NCBI RefSeq assembly: GCF_003053725.1
Contig: NZ_QAYC01000001.1
Location: 434,001-498,000, forward strand
Source of the DNA: Rhodovulum kholense
Lineage (GTDB): Bacteria > Pseudomonadota > Alphaproteobacteria > Rhodobacterales > Rhodobacteraceae
Length of the DNA: 64,000 bases
Direction: 5' to 3'
Shown here: piece by piece, positions 33,274 to 42,756 of the stretch
Layout: each line of letters opens with the position of its first letter
Position numbering within the stretch: the stretch's first letter is position 1
Notes under the pieces: generated by a model
What the model saw: only the letters and a program-made list of their open reading frames with translations
Databases searched by the model: none
What the model was told of the DNA's origin: nothing
Program-made: the position numbers and the translations under genes

Positions 33274-33897
33274 TCACTCGATCGAGGTCACCCACAGCAC
33301 GGTCGCATCCTCTTGGCTGACCGACACCAGATTATGCCCCATGGTCGCATCGTAATAGGCGCTGTCGCCCCGGCGCATGTCAACCGGCGCGTAGAATTCG
33401 GTGTAAAGCCGCACGACGCCGGTCAGCACATACATGAACTCTTCGCCCTCGTGGCGCACCCAGCCGTCGAACTCGGCCACGTCGCGGGCGCGGATCCGGG
33501 TCCGGTAGGGCATCATGCGCTTGCGCGCCAGCGCGCCCGCCATCAGCTCGTGTTCGTAGGTGGCCGTCGCATGGGCCGCGCCTTCGCCGGTGCGCGTCAC
33601 CGCCATCCGCCCGCCCGCGCGCGCACCCCGCATCGGCGTGAACAGCTGCGGCACCGACACGCCCAGCCCGGTCGCCAGCTTCTTCAGCGCGTCATAGGTC
33701 GGCGACATCTGGTCGTTTTCGATCTTCGAGAGCGTCGAGCGCGCAAGACCCGCCTGACGGGCCGCCTGTTCCAGCGTCCAGCCCTTCTCGGTGCGCAGCT
33801 CGCGCACCCGGCGCCCCAGATCCAGCGGTTCGGCCGCCTCGGCCTCTCCCTGGGCACGGGCGATGCGGATCAGGCTGTGTTCGCTCTCCTCGTCCAT
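33274..33897 (-). CDS. XRE-family regulator with cupin domain
   Basis: This 207-residue regulator has an HTH_3 domain (~23-78: DLGRRVRELRTEKGWTLEQAARQAGLARSTLSKIENDQMSPTYDALKKLATGLGVSV) and a C-terminal cupin_2 barrel (~120-195: VRHEGEEFMYVLTGVVRLYTEFYAPVDMRRGDSAYYDATMGHNLVS). The start at 33897 is preferred; the frame is open upstream but overlaps the divergent ligase promoter. Cupin-XRE proteins sense small metabolites and often repress the divergent operon, here the acyl-CoA ligase and DsbA-like gene (62 bases apart). The ligand is unknown. Confidence 0.9.
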   Translation of the reverse strand: MDEESEHSLIRIARAQGEAEAAEPLDLGRRVRELRTEKGWTLEQAARQAGLARSTLSKIENDQMSPTYDALKKLATGLGVSVPQLFTPMRGARAGGRMAVTRTGEGAAHATATYEHELMAGALARKRMMPYRTRIRARDVAEFDGWVRHEGEEFMYVLTGVVRLYTEFYAPVDMRRGDSAYYDATMGHNLVSVSQEDATVLWVTSIE

Positions 33898-33958
33898 GCG
33901 CGTCGCTCTTAGAGCTTGCCCCTTGCAACCGCAAGGTCGCGCGGCTAGCACCTCTGGC

Positions 33959-35488
33959 ATGCACGCGATCTTCGATGAGGGCGCGCCCGCGCCCTGCCCC
34001 GCCCCGTTCAACCTGGCCGCCTATGTGCTGGCCCCCGCCGCGCTGTCGCCCGACAAGGTGGCGCTGGCCATCGTCGGCCCGCATGGCGCCGAACGCTGGT
34101 CCTATGCCCGGCTCGAGGCCGCGGTGCGCGGCCTTGCCGCAGGCCTGCTGGCAATGGGCCTGCCCGAGGGCGGACGGGTGCTGCTGCGGCTGGGCAACGG
34201 GGTCGAGTTTCCGATCGCCTATCTGGCGGCGATCACCGCCGGGCTGGTGCCGGTGCCGACCTCGGCGATGCTGACGCGCATCGAGATCGGCAAGCTCGCT
34301 GCCGAGATCGAGCCGGTGGCGATCTTCGCCGGGCCGAACGTGGCGCTGCCCGAGGACTGCCCCGCGCCGGTGCTGGATATCGAGACCCAGCGCGGCTTTT
34401 ACACTCACGCGCCCGCCGACTACGTGCCGGGCGATCCCGACCGCCCCGCCTATGTGGTCTATACCTCTGGCACTTCGGGCCAGCCGCGCGGCGTGATCCA
34501 TGCGCACCGCGCGGTCTGGGCGCGGCGGATGATGTGGGAGGGCTGGTACGGGCTTTCGGCCGAGGACAGGCTGCTGCATGCCGGGGCGTTCAACTGGACC
34601 TATACGCTGGGCACCGGGCTTCTGGACCCCTGGGCCATCGGCGCGACCGCGCTGATCCCGGCGCCGGGGGTGCAACCGGGCGACCTGCCGCTGTTGCTGC
34701 GCCGCTTCGATGCGACCCTCTTCGCCGCCGCGCCGGGGGTTTACCGGCAGATGCTGAAGGCGCATCCGCAGATCGTGCTGCCGAAGCTGCGCCACGGGCT
34801 GTCCGCGGGCGAGAAGATGCCCGAAGCCACCCGGGCCGCCTGGCGCGAGGCGACCGGCACCTTCGTCTATGAGGCGCTCGGCATGTCCGAATGCTCGACC
34901 TTCGTCTCGGGCAGCCCGGCGCGGCCCGCGCCGCTTCCGGCCTCGGGCTATCCGCAGACCGGGCGCCGCATCGCCGTTCTGGGCCCCGACAACGCCCCCG
35001 TCGCGCGGGGCGAGCCCGGGCAGCTCGCGGTCTCGAACCGCGATCCGGGGCTGATGCTGGGCTATCTCAAGGCCGAGGCCGAGACCCGCGCGCGGTTCGC
35101 GGGCGAATGGTTCCTGACCGGCGACATGGTCGAAATGGCCGAGGACGGCGCCATCACCTATCTGGGGCGCGGCGACGACATGCTGAACGCGGGCGGCGTC
35201 CGGGTCTCGCCGCTGGAGGTCGAACGCGCCTTGATGGAACACCCAGCCATCCACGAGGTCGCCGCGACCGAGATTGCGGTCAAGGCCGACACCACCGTCA
35301 TTGCCGCCTTCTATACCGGCACGCCGCAGGACGAGGCCGAGCTTGCCGCCTTCGCCGCCGAACGGCTGGCGCGCTACAAGCAGCCCCGGCTTTACGTCCA
35401 TCTCGACGAGCTGCCGAAGAACCCCAATGGCAAGCTCAACCGCCGCCTGATCCGGCAGACCCACGAGGCCGCGCATGATCCGGCTTGA
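33959..35488 (+). CDS. AMP-dependent acyl/aryl-CoA synthetase (benzoate-CoA ligase-like)
   Basis: This 509-residue adenylate-forming enzyme activates a carboxylic acid to its CoA thioester through an acyl-AMP. The AMP-binding P-loop YVVYTSGTSGQPRGVIHAH lies near 165-185, A5-type YEALGMSECS at ~305, the A7-type motif WFLTGDMVE, A8 with DDMLNAGGVRVSPLEVE, and A10 lysine PKNPNGKLNRR. Sequence resembles the benzoate/acetate-type ligases (DUF4009-free class), but substrate is uncertain. It is divergent from the XRE-cupin gene and overlaps the DsbA-like gene by 14 bases, forming a conserved-looking three-gene unit. Confidence 0.92.
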   Translation: MHAIFDEGAPAPCPAPFNLAAYVLAPAALSPDKVALAIVGPHGAERWSYARLEAAVRGLAAGLLAMGLPEGGRVLLRLGNGVEFPIAYLAAITAGLVPVPTSAMLTRIEIGKLAAEIEPVAIFAGPNVALPEDCPAPVLDIETQRGFYTHAPADYVPGDPDRPAYVVYTSGTSGQPRGVIHAHRAVWARRMMWEGWYGLSAEDRLLHAGAFNWTYTLGTGLLDPWAIGATALIPAPGVQPGDLPLLLRRFDATLFAAAPGVYRQMLKAHPQIVLPKLRHGLSAGEKMPEATRAAWREATGTFVYEALGMSECSTFVSGSPARPAPLPASGYPQTGRRIAVLGPDNAPVARGEPGQLAVSNRDPGLMLGYLKAEAETRARFAGEWFLTGDMVEMAEDGAITYLGRGDDMLNAGGVRVSPLEVERALMEHPAIHEVAATEIAVKADTTVIAAFYTGTPQDEAELAAFAAERLARYKQPRLYVHLDELPKNPNGKLNRRLIRQTHEAAHDPA

Positions 35489-36125
35489 TATCTTCTCCGA
35501 TCCGATCTGCCCCTGGTGCCTGATCGGCAAACGGTTGCTGGACGCGGCCCTTTCCGAACGTCCTGACCATCCTTTCACCATCGCCTGGCAGCCCTTCCAG
35601 CTGAACCCCGGCATGCCGCGCGCGGGCATGGACCGGCGCGCCTATCTCGAGACCAAGTTCGGCGGCCAGACCGAGGCCGTCCGCGCCTATGCCGAAATCG
35701 ACCGCCGCGCCCGCGAGACCGGGGTCGAGCTGAACCTGGCCGCCATCGAGCGCACGCCGAACACGCTCGACGCGCACCGGCTGATCCACTGGGCCGGGAT
35801 CGAGCACCGCCAGACCGAGGTCGTGACTGCGCTTTTCGAGGCCTATTTCCAGCAGGGCCGCGATATCGGCGACCCGGAGGTGCTGACCGATCTGGCCGCC
35901 TCGGCCGGGCTCGACGGGGCGATGGTCGCGCGGCTTCTGGCCAGCGACGCCGATCTCGATCAGGTGCGCGCCCGCGACGCCCATGCGCGCGAGCGGGGCG
36001 TGAGCGGGGTGCCGACCTTCATCCTGGCCGATACCCATGTGCTGGTGGGCGCGCAGCCGACCGAGCTTTGGCTCGACGTCATCGCCGAACTCGCGGGCGC
36101 ACCGACCGCCGCCGGGCCGCACTGA
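35475..36125 (+). CDS. DsbA-family oxidoreductase (FrnE-like)
   Basis: This 216-residue protein starts inside the end of the acyl-CoA ligase gene, so the two are translationally coupled. It has the DsbA/HCCA isomerase fold with an N-terminal CPWC active site (DIFSDPICPWCLIGKRLLD), residues ~10-25, a long helical insertion, and the cis-Pro loop GVSGVPTFILADTHVLVGAQ at ~180. There is no signal peptide, so it is cytoplasmic, like FrnE of Streptomyces or Deinococcus. It may act as a disulfide isomerase or a glutathione-dependent isomerase. Its link to the ligase suggests a role in metabolism of the same substrate. Confidence 0.92.
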   Translation: MIRLDIFSDPICPWCLIGKRLLDAALSERPDHPFTIAWQPFQLNPGMPRAGMDRRAYLETKFGGQTEAVRAYAEIDRRARETGVELNLAAIERTPNTLDAHRLIHWAGIEHRQTEVVTALFEAYFQQGRDIGDPEVLTDLAASAGLDGAMVARLLASDADLDQVRARDAHARERGVSGVPTFILADTHVLVGAQPTELWLDVIAELAGAPTAAGPH

Positions 36126-36261
36126 TCCGCGAACCGTGCACTGACGCACAGTGCCGCCGACTTGTCCGACCGTTCCGGATCGTCTAAGGGCGACAGGTCG
36201 GAGCGGCGGTTTTCGGGCACCTGCCCGCGCGGATCTCCTCCTCTTCAGGAAAGGACAGCAC

Positions 36262-37458
36262 ATGGCCGTACGCCGTCTCTCGCGGGTCGAATTCGTCGCC
36301 ATGACGGCGCTGCTGTTCGCAACCGTCGCCTTCTCGATCGATGCGATGCTGCCCGCCCTGCCCGAGATCGGCGCCGAACTGACGCCCGAGACGCTGAACC
36401 GCGCGCAATTCGTGGTCACGAGCTTCATGCTGGGCATGGGCGCGGGCACGCTGATCATGGGGCCGCTGTCGGACTGTTTCGGGCGCAAGCCGGTGATCCT
36501 CGGCACCGCGCTGGCCTATATGCTGGGCGCGGCCATCGCGGGGCTCGGCCAGAGCCTCGAATGGCTGCTGATCGGCCGGGTCATTCAGGGCTTCGGCGCG
36601 GCGGGCGTTCGGGTGGTGGCGCTGGCCGTGGTGCGCGACCTTTATTCGGGGCGCGACATGGCGAAGATCGTCTCTTTCGTCATGACGATCTTCACGCTGC
36701 TGCCGGCGCTGGCGCCCTCGGTCGGTGCGGTGGTCATGGCGGGCTTCGGCTGGCGCGGGATCTTCGGCGCCTTTCTCGTCTTTTCGGTCGTTTCGATGGG
36801 CTGGTTCGGGCTGCGCCAGGCCGAGACCCTGCCGCCCGAGTCGCGCCGCGCGCTGCGCCCCGGCCCGCTTCTGGCAGCGGCGCGCGAGGTGCTGGGCTCG
36901 CCGGTGGCGCGCAGCGCGACGCTGGTGCAGACCTTCATCTTCGCCGGGTTCTTCGGCTTCCTGACCTCGACCCAGCAGGTCTATGACATCTATTTCGACA
37001 AGGGCGACAGCTTTCCCGTCTGGTTCGGCGTGGTCGCGATCTGCGCCGGATCGGCCAGCTTTCTCAACGCGATGCTGGTCGGACGGCTGGGCATGCGCTA
37101 CCTGATCCGGACCGCGTTGATGGCGCAATTCGTGCTGTCGGGGGTCATGATGGCCGCCTTCTGGCTGCACCTCTTGCCGGGCTGGGCCGAGTTTCCGGCC
37201 TATATCCTGTGGTCGATCACCTTTTTCGGGATGAACGCGCTGACCATCGGCAACCTCAACGCGCTGGCGATGGAGCCGCTGGGCCATGTGGCGGGGATGG
37301 CGGCCTCGATCATCGGGGCCTTCGCGACCGCGCTGTCGGCGCTTCTGGCCTCGCCCATCGGGCTTCTTTTCGACGGCACGCCGCGCCCGCTGGCCACCGG
37401 CTGTTTCATCGCCGTGGGCGCGGCGCTGGCGGTGATGCTGACCGTGCCGAAACGCTAG
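36262..37458 (+). CDS. Bcr/CflA-type multidrug MFS transporter
   Basis: This 398-residue major facilitator protein has twelve predicted membrane segments. The ATG at 36262 follows AAGGA; the shadowing upstream extension is not used. N-terminal motif FSIDAMLPALPEIGAELT, loop motif GPLSDCFGRKPVILG (motif A) and GRVIQGFGAAGVRVVALAVVRDLYSG are typical of the DHA1 Bcr/CflA branch, whose members extrude drugs such as bicyclomycin and chloramphenicol by proton antiport. It stands alone, convergent with mfd. Actual substrates are unknown. Confidence 0.9.
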   Translation: MAVRRLSRVEFVAMTALLFATVAFSIDAMLPALPEIGAELTPETLNRAQFVVTSFMLGMGAGTLIMGPLSDCFGRKPVILGTALAYMLGAAIAGLGQSLEWLLIGRVIQGFGAAGVRVVALAVVRDLYSGRDMAKIVSFVMTIFTLLPALAPSVGAVVMAGFGWRGIFGAFLVFSVVSMGWFGLRQAETLPPESRRALRPGPLLAAAREVLGSPVARSATLVQTFIFAGFFGFLTSTQQVYDIYFDKGDSFPVWFGVVAICAGSASFLNAMLVGRLGMRYLIRTALMAQFVLSGVMMAAFWLHLLPGWAEFPAYILWSITFFGMNALTIGNLNALAMEPLGHVAGMAASIIGAFATALSALLASPIGLLFDGTPRPLATGCFIAVGAALAVMLTVPKR

Positions 37459-37465
37459 GCCCCCC

Positions 37466-40400
37466 TCAGGCGGTCTCGCGCACCTTCTCGGCCAGATCGC
37501 GGGCGATGGCGAAGGCGCCCTTGATCTTGTCGCTGTCCTTCTTCCAGTCGCGGCGCAGGATGATCTTGTTGTCCTTGACCTTGGCCAGCCCCTGCTGGTC
37601 CTGGATGAAGGCCACCAGCCCCGCCGGATTGGCGAATTTGTCGTTGTGAAACTGCACCGTCGCGCCCTTCGGCCCGCCGTCGAGCCGGGCGATGCCCGCG
37701 GCCTTGCACATCGCCTTGATGCGGACGACCAGCAACAGCGTGTTGACCTCTTTCGGCAGCTTGCCGAAGCGGTCGATCAGCTCGGCGGCAAAGCCCTCCA
37801 GCTCGACCTTGGTCGAAAGCGTCGAGAGCCGCCGGTAAAGCCCCAGCCGCACATCGAGATCGGGGACGTAATCGTCGGGGATCAGCACCGGTACGCCCAG
37901 ATTGATCTGGGGCGACCAGTCGCTGTCGGTATCCGAAATCCCTTCCAGCTCGCCCGACTTGATGCGGGCGATCGCCTCTTCCAGCATCGACTGGTACAGC
38001 TCGAAGCCGACCTCGCGGACATGGCCCGACTGTTCCTCGCCGATCAGGTTGCCCGCGCCGCGGATGTCGAGATCCTGGGAGGCCAGCGTGAAGCCCGCCC
38101 CCAGCGTGTCGAGCGAGCCCAGCACGCGCAGCCGTTTCTGCGCCTGCGGCGTCAGCGGCGCGCGGGGCTTCGTCGTCAGATAGGCATAGGCCCGCGCCTT
38201 CGAGCGCCCGACCCGGCCCCGGATCTGGTACAGCTGGGCCAGCCCGAACATGTCGGCGCGGTGCACGATCATGGTGTTGGCGGTCGGGATGTCGAGCCCG
38301 GATTCGACGATGGTCGTGGCCAGCAGGACATCGTACTTGCCGTCGTAGAAGGCGTTCATCCGTTCGTCGAGATCGCCCGCCGCCAGCTGGCCATGGGCGG
38401 TGATGAAACTGACCTCGGGCACCTGTTCGCGCAGGAAATGCTCCATCTCGGGCAGGTCCTTGACGCGCGGCACCACGAAGAAGCTCTGCCCGCCGCGATA
38501 ATGCTCGCGCAACAGCGCCTCGCGGACAGTGACGCTGTCAAACTCGCTGACATAGGTCCGGATCGACAGCCGGTCGACGGGCGGCGTGCCGATGATCGAC
38601 AGGTCGCGCACGCCGGTCAGGCTCATCTGCAGGGTGCGCGGGATCGGCGTCGCGGTCAGGGTCAGCACATGCACGTCGGACCGCATCTGTTTCAGCCGCT
38701 CCTTGTGGGCGACGCCGAAATGCTGTTCCTCGTCGATGATCAGCAGGCCCAGATTTTGGAACCGGACGCCCTTGGCCAGCAACGCATGGGTGCCGATGCA
38801 GATATCGACCGTGCCCTCGGCCAGCCCCGCGCGGGTCGCGGCGGCCTCCTTGGCGGGCACGAAGCGCGAGAGCTGCCGCACCTCGACCGGAAAGCCCCGG
38901 AACCGTTCGGCAAAGCCCTTGGCATGCTGGCGCGCCAGCAGCGTGGTCGGCGCCACAACCGCAACCTGCACCCCCGACATCGCCGCGACGAAAGCCGCAC
39001 GCATCGCGACCTCGGTCTTGCCGAAGCCCACATCGCCGCAGATCAGCCGGTCCATCGGCGTGCCCGAGGCCATGTCGGTCAGCACATCCTCGATGGCGGC
39101 CAACTGGTCGTCGGTCTCCTGATAGGGGAAACGCGCCGAGAACGCCTCCCACATGTGATGACCGGGCTCCAGGATCGGGGCGTGGCGCAGCACACGCTCG
39201 GCCGCCACCCGGATCAGCTTGTCGGCCATCTCGCGGATACGTTCCTTGAGCTTGGCCTTCTTGGCCTGCCAGGCGCCGCCGCCCAGCTTGTCCAGAAGCC
39301 CCTCGTCATGGCCGTAGCGGCTGAGCAGTTCGATATTCTCGACCGGCAGATACAGACGGTCGCCGCCCGCGTATTCGAGGGCCAGGCATTCATGCGGCGC
39401 ACCGGCCGCGGCGATGGTTTCGAGCCCGGTATAGCGCCCGACCCCGTGTTCGACATGCACGACCAGATCGCCCGGCGACAGCGACTGGGTCTCGGTCAGG
39501 AAATTCTCGGCCCGGCGGCGTTTCTTCGGGCCGCGGATCAGGCGTTCGCCCAGCACGTCCTGTTCCGAAATGACGGTCAGGCCCGGCCCCTCGAAGCCAT
39601 GTTCCAGCGCCCAGACCGTCAGATAGAGCCCGCGCCCCTCGGCCACCTCGCGAATGTCCGCGATCAGCGTGGCCTCGGTCAGCCCCTCATCCTCGAGAAG
39701 GCCCTGCAACCGTTCGCGCGCACCTTCGGAATAGGAGGCGACGACCACCGCGCCCTCTTCGCGCCGGGTCTGAATATGATCCTTCAAGGCACTGAAAAGG
39801 CTGACCTGTTCCAGCTTTCGCTCGGGCGCGAAATTGCGCCCGATGCGGCCGCCCGCGTCGATGACGCCCGGCCCCAGCCCCTGCTGCAACGGCGCCAGCT
39901 GCACCACCCGGTGGCCCGCCACGGCCGCCTCCCAGGCGGTGTCGTCCAGATACATCAGCCCCGGCGGACAGGGCTTGTAGACGGTGTCGATCCGGCCCTT
40001 CTGCGCCATCGCCTCGCGCCGGGTCTGGTACTGATCCTCGATGGTCTCCCAGCGCGACAACCGCGCGGGAGTGACCTGATCGTCAAGATAGATCGCGGCC
40101 TCGGGCAGATAGTCGAAAATCGTTTCCAGCCGGTCGTGGAAGAAGGGCAGCCAATGCTCGGCCCCGGCATGCTTGCGCCCGGCGCTGACCGCCTCGTAAA
40201 GCGGGTCGTCGGTGCCCGCCGCGCCGAACTCGATCCGGTAATTCTGCCGGAAGCGGGTGATCGCGGCCTCGTCGAGGATGACCTCGGACACGGGCGCCAG
40301 TTCGACCGATTTCAGTTTCTCGGTGGTGCGCTGGGTCGCCGGATCGAAACGGCGCGCGCCATCGAGCACGTCGCCGAAGAGATCGAGCCGCACCGGCCCG

Positions 40401-40909
40401 GCCTCGCCCGGAGGATAGATGTCGACGATCCCGCCCCGGATCGCGTAGTCGCCGGGCTCCATCACGGTCGGTGCCTGGGTGAACCCCATCCGCACCAGAA
40501 AGGCCCTCAGCGCCGCCTCGTCGATCTGCATGTCGACCCGCGCGGTGAAGGAGGCGCCCTGCAGCACTTCGCGCGCGGGCACCCGCTGGGTCGCGGCGCT
40601 CAGCGTGGTCAGCAGGATGAAGGGACCCGAGAGCCCGGCCGCCAGCGTGGCCAGCGTCGCCATCCGCGCTGCCTCGACATCGGCATTGGGCGAGATCCGG
40701 TCATAGGGCAGACAGTCCCAGGCCGGGAAGTCCAGCACCACCGCCTCGGGCGCGAAGAAGGTCAGCGCCGCGCGCATCGCCGCCAGCCGCTTGTCGTCGC
40801 GGGCGACATGGATGATGGGCCGGCCGCTGCGGGTCAGCTCGCGGGCCAGAAGCCGGGCATCGAACCCTTCGGGGGCACCGCCGGCGGTGATGTGACGCGG
40901 ATCTTCCAT
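37466..40909 (-). CDS. mfd: Transcription-repair coupling factor
   Basis: Mfd (1147 residues) removes RNA polymerase stalled at DNA lesions and recruits UvrABC. The domains appear in order: a UvrB-like N-terminal module (residues 1-~350), the RNA-polymerase-interaction domain (CarD-like, ~490-560: LSPGDLVVHVEHGVGRYTGLETI), the RecG-like ATPase (GDVGFGKTEVAMRAAFVA Walker A; DEEQHFGV Walker B, LTATPIPRTLQMSL motif III), helicase C-terminal (ATTIVESGLDIPTANTMIVHRAD, QLYQIRGRVGRS), and the TRCF domain at the end. Length is normal and no residues look missing. It converges with the MFS gene (eight bases between stops). Confidence 0.97.
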   Translation of the reverse strand: MEDPRHITAGGAPEGFDARLLARELTRSGRPIIHVARDDKRLAAMRAALTFFAPEAVVLDFPAWDCLPYDRISPNADVEAARMATLATLAAGLSGPFILLTTLSAATQRVPAREVLQGASFTARVDMQIDEAALRAFLVRMGFTQAPTVMEPGDYAIRGGIVDIYPPGEAGPVRLDLFGDVLDGARRFDPATQRTTEKLKSVELAPVSEVILDEAAITRFRQNYRIEFGAAGTDDPLYEAVSAGRKHAGAEHWLPFFHDRLETIFDYLPEAAIYLDDQVTPARLSRWETIEDQYQTRREAMAQKGRIDTVYKPCPPGLMYLDDTAWEAAVAGHRVVQLAPLQQGLGPGVIDAGGRIGRNFAPERKLEQVSLFSALKDHIQTRREEGAVVVASYSEGARERLQGLLEDEGLTEATLIADIREVAEGRGLYLTVWALEHGFEGPGLTVISEQDVLGERLIRGPKKRRRAENFLTETQSLSPGDLVVHVEHGVGRYTGLETIAAAGAPHECLALEYAGGDRLYLPVENIELLSRYGHDEGLLDKLGGGAWQAKKAKLKERIREMADKLIRVAAERVLRHAPILEPGHHMWEAFSARFPYQETDDQLAAIEDVLTDMASGTPMDRLICGDVGFGKTEVAMRAAFVAAMSGVQVAVVAPTTLLARQHAKGFAERFRGFPVEVRQLSRFVPAKEAAATRAGLAEGTVDICIGTHALLAKGVRFQNLGLLIIDEEQHFGVAHKERLKQMRSDVHVLTLTATPIPRTLQMSLTGVRDLSIIGTPPVDRLSIRTYVSEFDSVTVREALLREHYRGGQSFFVVPRVKDLPEMEHFLREQVPEVSFITAHGQLAAGDLDERMNAFYDGKYDVLLATTIVESGLDIPTANTMIVHRADMFGLAQLYQIRGRVGRSKARAYAYLTTKPRAPLTPQAQKRLRVLGSLDTLGAGFTLASQDLDIRGAGNLIGEEQSGHVREVGFELYQSMLEEAIARIKSGELEGISDTDSDWSPQINLGVPVLIPDDYVPDLDVRLGLYRRLSTLSTKVELEGFAAELIDRFGKLPKEVNTLLLVVRIKAMCKAAGIARLDGGPKGATVQFHNDKFANPAGLVAFIQDQQGLAKVKDNKIILRRDWKKDSDKIKGAFAIARDLAEKVRETA

Positions 40910-40976
40910 GGGGAGGTTCAGATACGTGCGGCGCGGCCGGTGTCAACCGCAACCCGCCCGAAGCCGGCGATGAGCG

Positions 40977-41498
40977 TCAGAGCCCGGTGATCACCATGTT
41001 CATCCACATGCCCCACATCGCGGTGACGAAGACCGAGACGATGCCCATCGCCTGCACCCCCAGACGGTGCCAGCGCAGCATCCGGTACAGCGCCTCGCCC
41101 GAGGGCGCGCGTTCGGCATAGCGGCGCGCGGTCCGCACCGACCAGAGCCCGACCAGCGTCGTCGGCGCGACCAGCAGAAACACCGCCTGGCAGAATTCGA
41201 CCCCGTAGCCGAATCCCAGCACGACAAGCACCGCCAGCGCAAAGCCGGTGAACGCGGCGATCCAGAGCCCGGCCTCGGACGCGATGTAAAGATAGCGCCG
41301 CGCGTTCACACCCACCAGCGTCGCCACATCCTCGGCCGCCTGCCCGCCCCGGCGGCGCGCCCGCTGGATTAGATCGAACGGCACGCCCAGCACCCAGTGG
41401 CTGGACGTCGACCACAGCACGGCAAGCGCGATCCAGTACCACAGGTTCGAAAAGGACCGCATGTCGATCAGATCGAAAACTCTGCCGTAAAGATCCAC
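40977..41498 (-). CDS. Small membrane protein of unknown function (sometimes labelled SufBCD component)
   Basis: This protein has about 173 residues from a GTG at 41498 (GGGGAAAGG site), or 161 from the ATG at 41462. It has four hydrophobic segments: IALAVLWSTSSHWVLG, AGLWIAAFTGFALAVLVVLGF, AVFLLVAPTTLVGLW and AMGIVSVFVTAMWGMWMNMVI. I recall relatives in Rhodobacterales carrying the label component of SufBCD complex, but nothing in the sequence indicates iron-sulfur work, so I do not adopt it. It is downstream of the hemB-divergent promoter and upstream of mfd on the same strand, with a 67-base gap. Confidence 0.8.
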   Translation of the reverse strand: MDLYGRVFDLIDMRSFSNLWYWIALAVLWSTSSHWVLGVPFDLIQRARRRGGQAAEDVATLVGVNARRYLYIASEAGLWIAAFTGFALAVLVVLGFGYGVEFCQAVFLLVAPTTLVGLWSVRTARRYAERAPSGEALYRMLRWHRLGVQAMGIVSVFVTAMWGMWMNMVITGL

Positions 41499-41603
41499 CT
41501 GTGCGCCTTTCCCCTGTGCTCCGGCCCGGGACGATTCCCGCCCTTGGAGAGGAACCCGGTTGGGTGTAACGCAGTCGCAGGAATTGTTGAAGGAGCCCTT
41601 GCC

Positions 41604-42605
41604 ATGCGCCCGACCGTTGCCCCCTTTCCCGCCATGCGGCTGCGCCGCACCCGCCGCAGCGCCGCGCTGCGCGCGCTGACCAGCGAGACCACGCTGTCGG
41701 TGGGTGATCTGATCTGGCCGATCTTCGTGCGGGCGGGCGAGAACATGGAAGAGCCGGTGCCCTCGATGCCGGGCGTGATGCGCCGCTCGGTCGATCTGTC
41801 GGTCGAGGCGGTCAAGGAGGCGGCGGCGCTGGGCATCCCGGCCGTGTGCATCTTCCCCTCTCCCGACATCTCCCTGAAAACGGAGCTTTGCGAGGAGGCC
41901 TGGAACCCGGACAACCTCTCGAACACGTTGATCCGCGCGATCAAGAAGGAAGTGCCCGAGATCGCGGTGATGACCGATATCGCGCTCGACCCCTACAATG
42001 CGAACGGCCATGACGGCATCGTGCGGGACGGCGTGATCGTCAACGACGAAACCGTCGCGGCGCTGGTCAAGATGGCGCTGGCCCAGGCCGAGGCGGGGGC
42101 CGATATCCTGGGGCCCTCGGACATGATGGATGGCCGGATCGGCGCGATCCGCAAGGCGCTGGAGGAAAACGGCCATCAGGACGTGACCATCATGTCCTAT
42201 TCGGCGAAATACGCCTCGGCCTTCTATGGCCCGTTCCGCGACGCGGTTGGCGCCTCGGGCGCGCTGACGGGCGACAAGAAGACCTATCAGATGGACCCGG
42301 CCAATAGTGACGAGGCGGTGCGGCTGATCGAGCGCGACCTGATGGAAGGCGCCGACATGGTCATGGTGAAACCCGGCATGCCCTATCTCGACATCTGCCG
42401 CCGGGTGAAGACCGAATTCGGCGTGCCGACCTATGCCTATCAGGTGTCCGGCGAATACGCGATGCTGATGGCGGCGGTCCAGAACGGCTGGCTCGACCAT
42501 GACAAGGTGATGATGGAAAGCCTGATGGCGTTCAAACGCGCGGGCTGCGACGGCATCCTGACCTATTTCGCGCCCGCCGCGGCGAAGATCCTGAACGCCC
42601 GCTAA
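41604..42605 (+). CDS. hemB: Delta-aminolevulinic acid dehydratase (porphobilinogen synthase)
   Basis: HemB joins two 5-aminolevulinate molecules to porphobilinogen in tetrapyrrole synthesis, supplying haem, sirohaem and, in phototrophs, bacteriochlorophyll. The 333 residues begin at an ATG after AAGGAG. Active-site lysines occur in TIMSYSAKYASAFYGPFRDAV and MVKPGMPYLDI; the metal-site region near IALDPYNANGHDG has no cysteine cluster, so it is the Mg-type enzyme. It is divergent from the small membrane protein gene. No other hem or bch gene is in this window. Confidence 0.96.
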   Translation: MRPTVAPFPAMRLRRTRRSAALRALTSETTLSVGDLIWPIFVRAGENMEEPVPSMPGVMRRSVDLSVEAVKEAAALGIPAVCIFPSPDISLKTELCEEAWNPDNLSNTLIRAIKKEVPEIAVMTDIALDPYNANGHDGIVRDGVIVNDETVAALVKMALAQAEAGADILGPSDMMDGRIGAIRKALEENGHQDVTIMSYSAKYASAFYGPFRDAVGASGALTGDKKTYQMDPANSDEAVRLIERDLMEGADMVMVKPGMPYLDICRRVKTEFGVPTYAYQVSGEYAMLMAAVQNGWLDHDKVMMESLMAFKRAGCDGILTYFAPAAAKILNAR

Positions 42606-42689
42606 GCCGGGCCCCGAAGCCTGTGCCCGTGGCTCTGGTCGGCGGGTGCAGGTCTGGCAAGGAATTGCCTCCTGCTGCCGTCAAGCTTG

Positions 42690-42718
42690 GTGACAGTCCC
42701 GGCGGGGCTGTCTATAGT
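42690..42718 (+). promoter_or_regulatory. Promoter of the SYLF lipoprotein gene with embedded operator
   Basis: GTGACA (42690-42695) and TATAGT (42713-42718) are separated by 17 bases, a near-consensus sigma-70 promoter. A 9-3-9 inverted repeat (42692-42700 with 42704-42712, one mismatch: GACAGTCCC / GGGGCTGTC) fills the -35/-10 spacer. The first 12 bases of that module, GACAGTCCCGGC, recur in the promoter at 43393. Confidence 0.7.
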
Positions 42719-42756
42719 TTGCGCCAAAGGCCGCCAAGGCCACAACAGCATGGGGC

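Noticed and set aside
37646-40990. 1114-codon open frame opposite mfd
   Set aside because: It is the complement of a real gene in GC-rich DNA, lacks known motifs and has shadow-type composition; mfd is complete on the other strand.
40977-41498. Iron-sulfur SufBCD component
   Set aside because: Only a recalled annotation label; the protein has four membrane segments and no cysteine motif, so the name was not used.
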